Part shown: in pieces, positions 8,905 through 21,914 of the stretch
How positions within the stretch are numbered: the first letter of the stretch is position 1
How the letters are laid out: each line of letters opens with the position of its first letter
Assembly: GCF_042767895.1 (NCBI RefSeq)
Contig: NC_091559.1
Location: forward strand, 2,147,939 to 2,170,438
Source of the DNA: Penaeus vannamei
Taxonomy: Eukaryota; Arthropoda; Malacostraca; Decapoda; Penaeidae
Length of the DNA stretch: 22,500 nucleotides
Direction: 5' to 3'
The notes under the pieces: model-generated
Databases searched by the model: none
What the model saw: the letters and a program-made list of their open reading frames with translations, nothing else
Told to the model about the DNA's origin: nothing
Made by a program: the position numbers and the translations under genes

Positions 8905-11640
8905 ACCTTTATCACCCGCAGATTGACCTCTATCACCCGCAGATTGACCTCTATCACCCGCAGATTGACCTTTATCACCTGCAGATTGACCTCTATCACC
9001 CGCAGATTGACCTCTATCACCCGCAGATTGACCTTTATCACCTGCAGATTGACCTTTATCACCCGCAGATTGACCTCTATCACCTGCAGATTGACCTCTA
9101 TCACCCGCAGATTGACCTCTATCACCCGCAGATTGACCTCTATCACCCGCAGATTGACCTCTATCACCCGCAGATTGACCTCTATCACCTGCAGATTGAC
9201 CTCTATCACCCGCAGATTGACCTCTATCACCCGCAGATTGACCTCTATCACCCGCAGATTGACCTCTATCACCCGCAGATTGACCTCTATCACCCGCAGA
9301 TTGACCTCTATCACCCGCAGATTGACCTCTATCACCCGCAGATTGACCTCTATCACCCGCAGATTGACCTCTATCACCTGCAGATTGACCTCTATCACCC
9401 GCAGATTGACCTCTATCACCCGCAGATTGACCTCTATCACCCGCAGATTGACCTCTATCACCCGCAGATTGACCTCTATCACCCGCAGATTGACCTCTAT
9501 CACCCGCAGATTGACTTCTATCACCCGCAGATTGACCTCTGTCACCCGCAGATTGACCTCTATCACCTGCAGATTGACCTCTATCACCTGCAGATTGACC
9601 TCTATCACCCGCAGATTGACCTCTATCACCTGCAGATTGACCTCTATCACCCGCAGATTGACCTCTATCACCCGCAGATTGACCTCTATCACCCGCAGAT
9701 TGACCTCTATCACCTGCAGATTGACCTCTATCACCCGCAGATTGACCTCTATCACCCGCAGATTGACCTCTATCACCCGCAGATTGACCTCTATCACCCG
9801 CAGATTGACCTCTATCACCCGCAGATTGACCTCTATCATCCGCAGATTGATCTCTATCACCCGCAGATTGATCTCTATCACCCGCAGATTGACCTCTATC
9901 ACCCGCAGATTGATCTCTATCACCCGCAGATTGATCTCTATCATCCGCAGATTGACCTCTATCACCCGCAGATTGACCTCTATCATCCGCAGATTGATCT
10001 CTATCACCCGCAGATTGATCTCTATCACCCGCAGATTGACCTCTATCACCCGCAGATTGACCTCTATCACCCGCAGATTGACCTCTATCATCCGCAGATT
10101 GATCTCTATCACCCGCAGATTGACCTCTATCACCCACAGATTGACCTCTATCACCCGCAGATTGACCTCTATCACCCGCAGATTGACCTCTATCACCCGC
10201 AGATTGACCTCTATCACCCGCAGATTGACCTCTATCACCCGCAGATTGACCTCTGTCACCCGCAGATTGACCTCTATCACCCGCAGATTGATCTCTATCA
10301 TCCGCAGATTGACCTCTATCACCCGCAGATTGACCTCTATCACCCGCAGATTGACCTCTGTCACCCGCAGATTGACCTCTATCATCCGCAGATTGATCTC
10401 TATCACCCGCAGATTGACCTCTATCACCCGCAGATTGACCTCTATCACCCGCAGATTGACCTCTGTCACCCGCAGATTGACCTCTATCATCCGCAGATTG
10501 ATCTCTATCACCCGCAGATTGATCTCTATCACCCGCAGATTGACCTCTATCACCCGCAGATTGACCTCTATCACCCGCAGATTGACCTCTATCACCCGCA
10601 GATTGACCTCTATCACCCGCAGATTGACCTCTATCACCCGCAGATTGACCTCTATCACCCGCAGATTGACCTCTATCACCCGCAGATTGATCTCTATCAC
10701 CCGCAGATTGACCTCTGTCACCCGCAGATTGACCTCTATCACCCGCAGATTGATCTCTATCACCCGCAGATTGATCTCTATCACCCGCAGATTGACCTCT
10801 ATCACCCGCAGATTGACCTCTGTCACCCGCAGATTGACCTCTATCACCCGCAGATTGACCTCTGTCACCCGCAGATTGATCTCTATCATCCGCAGATTGA
10901 TCTCTATCATCCGCAGATTGATCTCTATCACCCGCAGATTGACCTCTATCACCCGCAGATTGACCTCTATCACCCGCAGATTGACCTCTATCACCCGCAG
11001 ATTGACCTCTATCACCCGCAGATTGATCTCTATCACCCGCAGATTGACCTCTATCACCCGCAGATTGACCTCTATCACCCGCAGATTGATCTCTATCACC
11101 CGCAGATTGATCTCTATCATCCGCAGATTGATCTCTATCACCCGTAGATTGACCTCTATCACCCGCAGATTGATCTCTATCACCCGCAGATTGATCTCTA
11201 TCATCCGCAGATTGATCTCTATCACCCGTAGATTGACCTCTATCACCCGCAGATTGATCTCTATCACCCGCAGATTGACCTCTATCACCCGCAGATTGAT
11301 CTCTATCATCCGCAGATTGATCTCTATCACCCGTAGATTGACCTCTATCACCCGCAGATTGATCTCTATCACCCGCAGATTGATCTCTATCATCCGCAGA
11401 TTGATCTCTATCACCCGCAGATTGACCTCTATCATCCGCAGATTGATCTCTATCATCCGCAGATTGATCTCTATCACCCGCAGATTGATCTCTATCATCC
11501 GCAGATTGATCTCTATCACCCGCAGATTGATCTCTATCATCCGCAGATTGATCTCTATCACCCGTAGATTGACCTCTATCACCCGCAGATTGACCTCTAT
11601 CATCCGCAGATTGATCTCTATCATCCGCAGATTGACCTCT

Positions 11641-12240
11641 GTCACCCGCAGATTGACTTCTATCACCCGCAGATTGACCTCTATCACCCGCAGATTGACT
11701 TCTATCATCCGCAGATTGATCTCTGTCACCCGCAGATTGACTTCTATCACCCGCAGATTGACCTCTATCACCCGCAGATTGACTTCTATCATCCGCAGAT
11801 TGATCTCTATCATCCGCAGATTGACCTCTATCACCCGCAGATTGACCTCTATCACCCGCAGATTGACCTCTATCACCCGCAGATTGACCTCTATCACCCG
11901 CAGATTGACCTCTATCACCCGCAGATTGACCTCTATCACCCGCAGATTGACTTCTATCATCCGCAGATTGATCTCTATCACCCGCAGATTGACTTCTATC
12001 ACCCGCAGATTGACCTCTATCACCCGCAGATTGACTTCTATCATCCGCAGATTGACTTCTATCATCCGCAGATTGATCTCTATCACCCGCAGATTGACTT
12101 CTATCATCCGCAGATTGACCTCTATCACCCGCAGATTGACTTCTATCATCCGCAGATTGACCTCTATCACCCGCAGATTGACTTCTATCATCCGCAGATT
12201 GATCTCTATCACCCGCAGATTGACTTCTATCACCCGCAGA
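11641..12240. repeat. GACTTC-marked domain with 4-unit (84-bp) higher-order repeat
   Basis: The GACTTC variant is almost confined to this part of the array (one isolated copy near 9514). Around 11641-11810 a block of TGTCACCCG, GACTTC, GACCTC, GACTTC-CATCCG and GATCTC units repeats with an 84-bp offset. Further on, GACTTC alternates irregularly with GACCTC and GATCTC. Confidence 0.8.
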
Positions 12241-14648
12241 TTGACCTCTATCACCCGCAGATTGATCTCTATCACCCGCAGATTGATCTCTATCACCCGC
12301 AGATTGATCTCTATCATCCGCAGATTGATCTCTATCATCCGCAGATTGATCTCTATCACCCGCAGATTGACCTCTATCACCCGCAGATTGATCTCTATCA
12401 CCCGCAGATTGACCTCTATCACCCGCAGATTGATCTCTATCACCCGCAGATTGACCTCTATCACCCGCAGATTGACCTCTATCACCCGCAGATTGATCTC
12501 TATCACCCGCAGATTGATCTCTATCACCCGCAGATTGACCTCTGTCACCCGCAGATTGATCTCTATCATCCGCAGATTGACCTCTGTCACCCGCAGATTG
12601 ATCTCTATCACCCGCAGATTGATCTCTATCACCCGCAGATTGACCTCTATCACCCGCAGATTGATCTCTATCACCCGCAGATTGACCTCTATCACCCGCA
12701 GATTGATCTCTATCACCCGCAGATTGATCTCTATCACCCGCAGATTGACCTCTATCACCCGCAGATTGATCTCTATCACCCGCAGATTGATCTCTATCAT
12801 CCGCAGATTGATCTCTATCATCCGCAGATTGATCTCTATCACCCGCAGATTGACCTCTGTCACCCGCAGATTGACCTCTATCACCCGCAGATTGACCTCT
12901 ATCACCCGCAGATTGACCTCTATCACCCGCAGATTGATCTCTATCACCCGCAGATTGACCTCTATCACCCGCAGATTGATCTCTATCACCCGTAGATTGA
13001 CCTCTATCACCCGCAGATTGATCTCTATCACCCGCAGATCGACCTCTATCACCCGCAGATTGACCTCTATCACCCGCAGATTGACCTCTATCACCCGCAG
13101 ATTGACCTCTGTCACCCGCAGATTGACCTCTATCACCCGCAGATTGACCTCTGTCACCCGCAGATTTACCTCTATCACCCACAGATTGACCTCTATCACC
13201 CGCAGATTGACCTCTGTCACCCGCAGATTGACCTCTGTCACCCGCAGATTGACCTCTATCACCCGCAGATTGACCTCTGTCACCCGCAGATTGACCTCTA
13301 TCACCCGCAGATTGACCTCTATCACCCGCAGATTGACCTCTGTCACCCGCAGATTGACCTCTATCACCCGCAGATTGACCTCTGTCACCCGCAGATTGAC
13401 CTCTATCACCCGCAGATTGACCTCTATCACCCGCAGATTGACCTCTGTCACCCGCAGATTGACCTCTATCACCCGCAGATTGACCTCTATCATCCGCAGA
13501 TTGACCTCTATCATCCGCAGATTGACCTCTGTCACCCGCAGATTGACCTCTGTCACCCGCAGATTGACCTCTGTCACCCGCAGATTGATCTCTATCACCC
13601 GCAGATTGATCTCTATCACCCGCAGATTGATCTCTATCATCCGCAGATTGATCTCTATCATCCGCAGATTGATCTCTATCACCTGCAGATTGACCTCTGT
13701 CACCCGCAGATTGATCTCTATCATCCGCAGATTGATCTCTATCACCCGCAGATTGATCTCTATCACCCACAGATTGATCTCTATCACCCGCAGATTGACC
13801 TCTGTCACCCGCAGATTGACCTCTATCACCCGCAGATTGATCTCTATCATCCGCAGATTGATCTCTATCACCCGCAGATTGATCTCTATCACCCACAGAT
13901 TGATCTCTATCATCCGCAGATTGATCTCTATCACCCGCAGATTGATCTCTATCACCCGCAGATTGATCTCTATCACCCGCAGATTGATCTCTATCATCCG
14001 CAGATTGATCTCTATCACCCGCAGATTGATCTCTATCACCCGCAGATTGACCTCTATCACCCGCAGATTGACCTCTATCACCCGCAGATTGATCTCTATC
14101 ACCCGCAGATTGATCTCTATCATCCGCAGATTGATCTCTATCACCCGCAGATTGATCTCTATCACCCGCAGATTGACCTCTATCACCCGCAGATTGACCT
14201 CTATCACCTGCAGATTGATCTCTATCATCCGCAGATTGACCTCTATCACCCGCAGATTGATCTCTATCATCCGCAGATTGACCTCTATCACCCGCAGATT
14301 GACCTCTATCACCCGTAGATTGATCTCTATCATCCGCAGATTGATCTCTATCATCCGCAGATTGATCTCTATCACCCGCAGATTGATCTCTATCACCCGC
14401 AGATTGATCTCTATCATCCGCAGATTGATCTCTATCATCCGCAGATTGATCTCTATCACCCGCAGATTGACCTCTATCACCCGTAGATTGATCTCTATCA
14501 TCCGCAGATTGATCTCTATCACCCGCAGATTGACCTCTATCACCCGCAGATTGATCTCTATCACCCGCAGATTGACCTCTATCACCCGCAGATTGATCTC
14601 TATCATCCGCAGATTGATCTCTATCACCCGTAGATTGACCTCTATCAT

Positions 14649-15443
14649 CCGCAGATTGATCTCTATCACCCGCAGATTGATCTCTATCATCCGCAGATTG
14701 ACCTCTATCATCCGCAGATTGACCTCTGTCACCCGCAGATTGATCTCTATCATCCGCAGATTGATCTCTATCACCCGTAGATTGACCTCTATCATCCGCA
14801 GATTGACCTCTATCATCCGCAGATTGACCTCTATCACCCGCAGATTGATCTCTATCATCCGCAGATTGACCTCTATCATCCGCAGATTGACCTCTATCAC
14901 CCGCAGATTGACCTCTATCACCCGCAGATTGATCTCTATCATCCGCAGATTGACCTCTATCATCCGCAGATTGACCTCTATCATCCGCAGATTGACCTCT
15001 ATCATCCGCAGATTGATCTCTATCATCCGCAGATTGACCTCTATCATCCGCAGATTGACCTCTATCACCCGCAGATTGATCTCTATCACCCGCAGATTGA
15101 TCTCTATCATCCGCAGATTGACCTCTATCATCCGCAGATTGACCTCTGTCACCCGCAGATTGATCTCTATCATCCGCAGATTGATCTCTATCACCCGTAG
15201 ATTGACCTCTATCATCCGCAGATTGACCTCTATCATCCGCAGATTGACCTCTATCACCCGCAGATTGATCTCTATCATCCGCAGATTGACCTCTATCATC
15301 CGCAGATTGACCTCTATCACCCGCAGATTGATCTCTATCACCCGCAGATTGATCTCTATCATCCGCAGATTGACCTCTATCATCCGCAGATTGACCTCTA
15401 TCATCCGCAGATTGACCTCTATCATCCGCAGATTGATCTCTAT
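14649..15443. repeat. 20-unit (420-bp) higher-order repeat
   Basis: About 375 bp at 14649-15023 recur at 15069-15443 with a single difference that I can see (GACCTC versus GATCTC near 14911/15331). The 420-bp offset equals 20 units. Both copies carry the rare CCCGTAG unit (14778 and 15198), which confirms the register. Confidence 0.9.
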
Positions 15444-15974
15444 CACCCGTAGATTGACCTCTATCATCCGCAGATTGACCTCTATCATCCGCAGATTGAC
15501 CTCTATCATCCGCAGATTGATCTCTATCACCCGTAGATTGACCTCTATCATCCGCAGATTGACCTCTATCATCCGCAGATTGATCTCTATCATCCGCAGA
15601 TTGATCTCTATCATCCGCAGATTGATCTCTATCACCCGTAGATTGACCTCTATCATCCGCAGATTGACCTCTATCATCCGCAGATTGACCTCTATCATCC
15701 GCAGATTGACCTCTGTCACCCGCAGATTGATCTCTATCATCCGCAGATTGATCTCTATCACCCGCAGATTGATCTCTATCATCCGCAGATTGATCTCTAT
15801 CATCCGCAGATTGATCTCTATCATCCGCAGATTGATCTCTATCATCCGCAGATTGACCTCTATCATCCGCAGATTGATCTCTATCATCCGCAGATTGACC
15901 TCTATCATCCGCAGATTGACCTCTATCACCCGCAGATTGATCTCTATCATCCGCAGATTGATCTCTATCACCCG

Positions 15975-16835
15975 TAGATTGACCTCTATCATCCGCAGAT
16001 TGATCTCTATCATCCGCAGATTGACCTCTATCATCCGCAGATTGATCTCTATCACCCGCAGATTGATCTCTATCATCCGCAGATTGATCTCTATCATCCG
16101 CAGATTGACCTCTATCATCCGCAGATTGATCTCTATCACCCGTAGATTGACCTCTATCATCCGCAGATTGATCTCTATCACCCGCAGATTGATCTCTATC
16201 ATCCGCAGATTGATCTCTATCATCCGCAGATTGACCTCTATCATCCGCAGATTGATCTCTATCACCCGTAGATTGACCTCTATCATCCGCAGATTGATCT
16301 CTATCACCCGTAGATTGACCTCTATCATCCGCAGATTGATCTCTATCATCCGCAGATTGACCTCTATCATCCGCAGATTGACCTCTATCATCCGCAGATT
16401 GATCTCTATCACCCGTAGATTGACCTCTATCATCCGCAGATTGATCTCTATCATCCGCAGATTGACCTCTATCATCCGCAGATTGATCTCTATCACCCGC
16501 AGATTGATCTCTATCATCCGCAGATTGATCTCTATCATCCGCAGATTGACCTCTATCATCCGCAGATTGATCTCTATCACCCGTAGATTGACCTCTATCA
16601 TCCGCAGATTGATCTCTATCACCCGCAGATTGATCTCTATCATCCGCAGATTGATCTCTATCATCCGCAGATTGACCTCTATCATCCGCAGATTGATCTC
16701 TATCACCCGTAGATTGACCTCTATCATCCGCAGATTGATCTCTATCACCCGCAGATTGATCTCTATCATCCGCAGATTGATCTCTATCATCCGCAGATTG
16801 ACCTCTATCATCCGCAGATTGATCTCTATCACCCG
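15975..16835. repeat. Nested 6-unit (126-bp) and 21-unit (441-bp) higher-order repeats
   Basis: A 126-bp block starting at the TAG of a CCCGTAG unit occurs identically at 16143-16268, 16584-16709 and, directly following, 16710-16835. The larger block 15975-16268 (14 units) recurs identically at 16416-16709, an offset of 441 bp. The hierarchy implies the 6-unit block lay within a longer segment that was duplicated and then duplicated again on its own. Confidence 0.9.
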
Positions 16836-17089
16836 CAGATTGATCTCTATCATCCGCAGATTGATCTCTATCATCCGCAGATTGATCTCTATCATCCGCA
16901 GATTGATCTCTATCACCCGTAGATTGACCTCTATCATCCGCAGATTGATCTCTATCATCCGCAGATTGATCTCTATCATCCGCAGATTGATCTCTATCAC
17001 CCGCAGATTGATCTCTATCACCCGTAGATTGACCTCTATCATCCGCAGATTGATCTCTATCACCTGCAGATTGATCTCTATCATCCGCA

Positions 17090-17426
17090 GATTGACCTCT
17101 ATCACCCGCAGATTGACCTCTATCACCCGCAGATTGATCTCTATCACCCGCAGATTGATCTCTATCACCCGCAGATTGATCTCTATCACCCGCAGATTGA
17201 TCTCTATCACCCGCAGATTGATCTCTATCACCCGCAGATTGATCTCTATCACCCGCAGATTGACCTCTATCACCCGCAGATTGACCTCTATCACCCGCAG
17301 ATTGATCTCTATCACCCGCAGATTGATCTCTATCACCCGCAGATTGATCTCTATCACCCGCAGATTGATCTCTATCACCCGCAGATTGATCTCTATCACC
17401 CGCAGATTGATCTCTATCACCCGCAG
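17090..17426. repeat. Homogeneous GATCTC run
   Basis: Uniform units in which CATCCG and GTAG variants disappear. Seven consecutive GATCTC/CACCCG units start near 17140 and six more end at 17426, immediately before a 19-bp variant unit. Looks like a local, recent homogenisation patch. Confidence 0.75.
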
Positions 17427-17548
17427 ATTGACCTATCACCCGCAGATTGACCTCTATCACCCGCAGATTGACCTCTATCACCCGCAGATTGACCTCTATC
17501 ACCCGCAGATTGATCTCTATCACCCGCAGATTGACCTATCACCCGCAG
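17427..17548. repeat. Paired 19-bp variant units with four regular units between
   Basis: 19-bp units at 17427-17445 and 17530-17548 bracket four 21-bp units. Both have the same CT deletion as the copies at 6383 and 21329. They change the array phase twice and terminate or swap the long open frames. A tandem duplication including one 19-bp unit would explain the pair. Confidence 0.93.
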
Positions 17549-18419
17549 ATTGACCTCTATCACCCGCAGATTGACCTCTATCACCCGCAGATTGACCTCT
17601 ATCACCCGCAGATTGATCTCTATCACCCGCAGATTGACCTCTATCACCCGCAGATTGACCTCTATCACCCGCAGATTGATCTCTATCACCCGCAGATTGA
17701 TCTCTATCACCCGCAGATTGACCTCTATCACCCGCAGATTGATCTCTATCACCCGCAGATTGATCTCTATCACCCGCAGATTGACCTCTATCACCCGCAG
17801 ATTGATCTCTATCACCCGCAGATTGACCTCTATCACCCGCAGATTGACCTCTATCACCCGCAGATTGACCTCTATCACCCGCAGATTGATCTCTATCACC
17901 CGCAGATTGATCTCTATCATCCGCAGATTGACCTCTATCACCCGCAGATTGATCTCTATCACCCGCAGATTGACCTCTATCACCCGCAGATTGACCTCTA
18001 TCACCCGCAGATTGATCTCTATCACCCGCAGATTGACCTCTATCACCCGCAGATTGATCTCTATCACCCGCAGATTGACCTCTATCACCCGCAGATTGAC
18101 CTCTATCACCCGCAGATTGACCTCTATCACCCGCAGATTGACCTCTATCACCCGCAGATTGACCTCTATCACCCGCAGATTGATCTCTATCACCCGCAGA
18201 TTGATCTCTATCACCCGCAGATTGACCTCTATCACCCGCAGATTGATCTCTATCACCCGCAGATTGACCTCTATCACCCGCAGATTGACCTCTATCACCC
18301 GCAGATTGATCTCTATCACCCGCAGATTGACCTCTATCACCCGCAGATTGACCTCTATCACCCGCAGATTGATCTCTATCACCCGCAGATTGATCTCTAT
18401 CACCCGCAGATTGACCTCT

Positions 18420-18740
18420 ATCACCCACAGATTGATCTCTATCATCCGCAGATTGATCTCTATCACCCGCAGATTGATCTCTATCACCCACAGATTGATC
18501 TCTATCACCCACAGATTGATCTCTATCATCCGCAGATTGATCTCTATCACCCGCAGATTGATCTCTATCACCCACAGATTGACCTCTATCACCCGCAGAT
18601 TGATCTCTATCATCCGCAGATTGATCTCTATCATCCGCAGATTGACCTCTATCACCCGCAGATTGACCTCTATCACCCGCAGATTGATCTCTATCACCCA
18701 CAGATTGATCTCTATCACCCACAGATTGATCTCTATCATC
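18420..18740. repeat. CCCACAG-marked cluster
   Basis: Units in which CCCGCAG has become CCCACAG recur at intervals, alternating with GATCTC and CATCCG units; adjacent pairs occur near 18490-18510 and 18700-18725. The G-to-A change removes the unit's single CpG. Elsewhere the reciprocal CCTGCAG change removes the same CpG, as expected from deamination at a methylated site. Confidence 0.75.
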
Positions 18741-18790
18741 CGCAGATTGACCTCTATCACCCGCAGATTGACCTCTATCACCCGCAGATT

Positions 18791-20127
18791 GACCTCTGTC
18801 ACCCGCAGATTGACATCTATCACCCGCAGATTGACCTCTGTCACCCGCAGATTGACCTCTATCACCCGCAGATTGACATCTATCACCCGCAGATTGACAT
18901 CTATCACCCGCAGATTGACCTCTGTCACCCGCAGATTGACCTCTGTCACCCGCAGATTGACATCTATCACCCGCAGATTGATCTCTATCACCCGCAGATT
19001 GACATCTATCACCCGCAGATTGACCTCTATCACCCGCAGATTGACCTCTATCACCCGCAGATTGACCTCTATCACCCGCAGATTGACCTCTATCACCCGC
19101 AGATTGATCTCTATCATCCGCAGATTGACCTCTATCACCCGCAGATTGACATCTATCACCCGCAGATTGACCTCTGTCACCCGCAGATTGACCTCTATCA
19201 CCCGCAGATTGACATCTATCACCCGCAGATTGACCTCTATCACCCACAGATTGACCTCTGTCACCCGCAGATTGACCTCTGTCACCCGCAGATTGACATC
19301 TATCACCCGCAGATTGACCTCTGTCACCCGCAGATTGACCTCTATCACCCGCAGATTGACATCTATCACCCGCAGATTGACATCTATCACCCGCAGATTG
19401 ACCTCTGTCACCCGCAGATTGACCTCTGTCACCCGCAGATTGACATCTATCACCCGCAGATTGATCTCTATCACCCGCAGATTGACATCTATCACCCGCA
19501 GATTGACCTCTATCACCCGCAGATTGACCTCTATCACCCGCAGATTGACCTCTATCACCCGCAGATTGACCTCTATCACCCGCAGATTGATCTCTATCAT
19601 CCGCAGATTGACCTCTATCACCCGCAGATTGACATCTATCACCCGCAGATTGACCTCTATCACCCGCAGATTGATCTCTATCATCCGCAGATTGACCTCT
19701 ATCACCCGCAGATTGACATCTATCACCCGCAGATTGACCTCTGTCACCCGCAGATTGACCTCTATCACCCGCAGATTGACATCTATCACCCGCAGATTGA
19801 CCTCTATCACCCACAGATTGACCTCTGTCACCCGCAGATTGACCTCTATCACCCGCAGATTGACATCTATCACCCGCAGATTGACCTCTGTCACCCGCAG
19901 ATTGACCTCTATCACCCGCAGATTGACATCTATCACCCGCAGATTGACATCTATCACCCGCAGATTGACCTCTGTCACCCGCAGATTGACCTCTGTCACC
20001 CGCAGATTGACATCTATCACCCGCAGATTGATCTCTATCACCCGCAGATTGACATCTATCACCCGCAGATTGACCTCTATCACCCGCAGATTGACCTCTA
20101 TCACCCGCAGATTGACCTCTATCACCC
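18791..20127. repeat. GACATC domain with 23-unit (483-bp) and 27-unit (567-bp) higher-order repeats
   Basis: The C-to-A variant GACATC is restricted to 18790-21150. Bases 18791-19162 recur at 19274-19645 (offset 483 bp, 23 units). Bases from about 19140 recur from about 19707 to 20127 (offset 567 bp, 27 units). The rare CCCACAG base at 19246 and 19813 confirms the second register. The two overlapping offsets show successive unequal exchanges. Confidence 0.88.
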
Positions 20128-21328
20128 GCAGATTGACCTCTGTCACCCGCAGATTGACCTCTGTCACCCGCAGATTGACATCTATCACCCGCAGATTGAC
20201 ATCTATCACCCGCAGATTGACATCTATCACCCGCAGATTGACATCTATCACCCGCAGATTGACATCTATCACCCGCAGATTGACCTCTATCACCCGCAGA
20301 TTGACCTCTGTCACCCGCAGATTGACATCTATCACCCGCAGATTGACATCTATCACCCGCAGATTGACATCTATCACCCGCAGATTGACCTCTATCACCC
20401 GCAGATTGACCTCTGTCACCCGCAGATTGACCTCTATCACCCGCAGATTGACCTCTATCACCCGCAGATTGACATCTATCACCCGCAGATTGACCTCTAT
20501 CACCCGCAGATTGACCTCTATCACCCGCAGATTGACATCTATCACCCGCAGATTGACCTCTGTCACCCGCAGATTGACCTCTGTCACCCGCAGATTGACA
20601 TCTATCACCCGCAGATTGACCTCTATCACCCGCAGATTGACATCTATCACCCGCAGATTGACATCTATCACCCGCAGATTGACATCTATCACCCGCAGAT
20701 TGACATCTATCACCCGCAGATTGACCTCTGTCACCCGCAGATTGACCTCTATCACCCGCAGATTGACCTCTATCACCCGCAGATTGACCTCTGTCACCCG
20801 CAGATTGACCTCTATCACCCGCAGATTGACCTCTGTCACCCGCAGATTGACCTCTGTCACCCGCAGATTGACCTCTATCACCCGCAGATTGACCTCTATC
20901 ACCCGCAGATTGACCTCTGTCACCCGCAGATTGACCTCTATCACCCGCAGATTGACCTCTGTCACCCGCAGATTGACCTCTATCACCCGCAGATTGACCT
21001 CTATCACCCGCAGATTGACCTCTATCACCCGCAGATTGACCTCTATCACCCGTAGATTGACCTCTATCACCCGCAGATTGACATCTATCACCCGCAGATT
21101 GACCTCTGTCACCCGCAGATTGACCTCTGTCACCCGCAGATTGACATCTATCACCCGCAGATTGACCTCTATCACCCGCAGATTGACCTCTATCACCCGC
21201 AGATTGACCTCTATCACCCGCAGATTGACCTCTGTCACCCGCAGATTGACCTCTGTCACCCGCAGATTGACCTCTATCACCCGCAGATTGACCTCTATCA
21301 CCCGCAGATTGACCTCTATCACCCGCAG

Positions 21329-21347
21329 ATTGACCTATCACCCGCAG
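21329..21347. repeat. 19-bp variant unit, last copy
   Basis: Same CT-deleted unit as at 6383, 17427 and 17530. It separates the GACATC-containing body from a terminal block of 27 mostly consensus units. Like the first copy it sits near one edge of the array. Confidence 0.95.
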
Positions 21348-21914
21348 ATTGACCTCTATCACCCGCAGATTGACCTCTATCACCCGCAGATTGACCTCTA
21401 TCACCCGCAGATTGACCTCTATCACCCGCAGATTGACCTCTATCACCCACAGATTGACCTCTATCACCCGCAGATTGACCTCTGTCACCCGCAGATTGAC
21501 CTCTATCACCCGCAGATTGACCTCTATCACCCGCAGATTGACCTCTATCACCCGCAGATTGACCTCTATCACCCGCAGATTGACCTCTATCACCCGCAGA
21601 TTGACCTCTATCACCCGCAGATTGACCTCTGTCACCCGCAGATTGACCTCTATCACCCGCAGATTGACCTCTATCACCCGCAGATTGACCTCTGTCACCC
21701 GCAGATTGACCTCTATCACCCGCAGATTGACCTCTATCACCCGCAGATTGACCTCTATCACCCGCAGATTGACCTCTATCACCCGCAGATTGACCTCTAT
21801 CACCTGCAGATTGACCTCTATCACCCGCAGATTGACCAATATCACCCGCAGATTGACCTCTATCACCCGTAGATTGACCTCTATCACCCGCAGATTGACC
21901 TCTATCACCCGCAG

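Noticed and set aside
6120..17553. Giant repeat proteins (HPQIDLY, TSITRRL, IEVNLRV, GDRGQSA frames)
   Set aside because: A unit divisible by three without stops in four frames opens all four automatically. There is no unique N- or C-terminal domain or splice signal; frames swap at 19-bp units, and the one plus frame easily hit by a transition has many stops.
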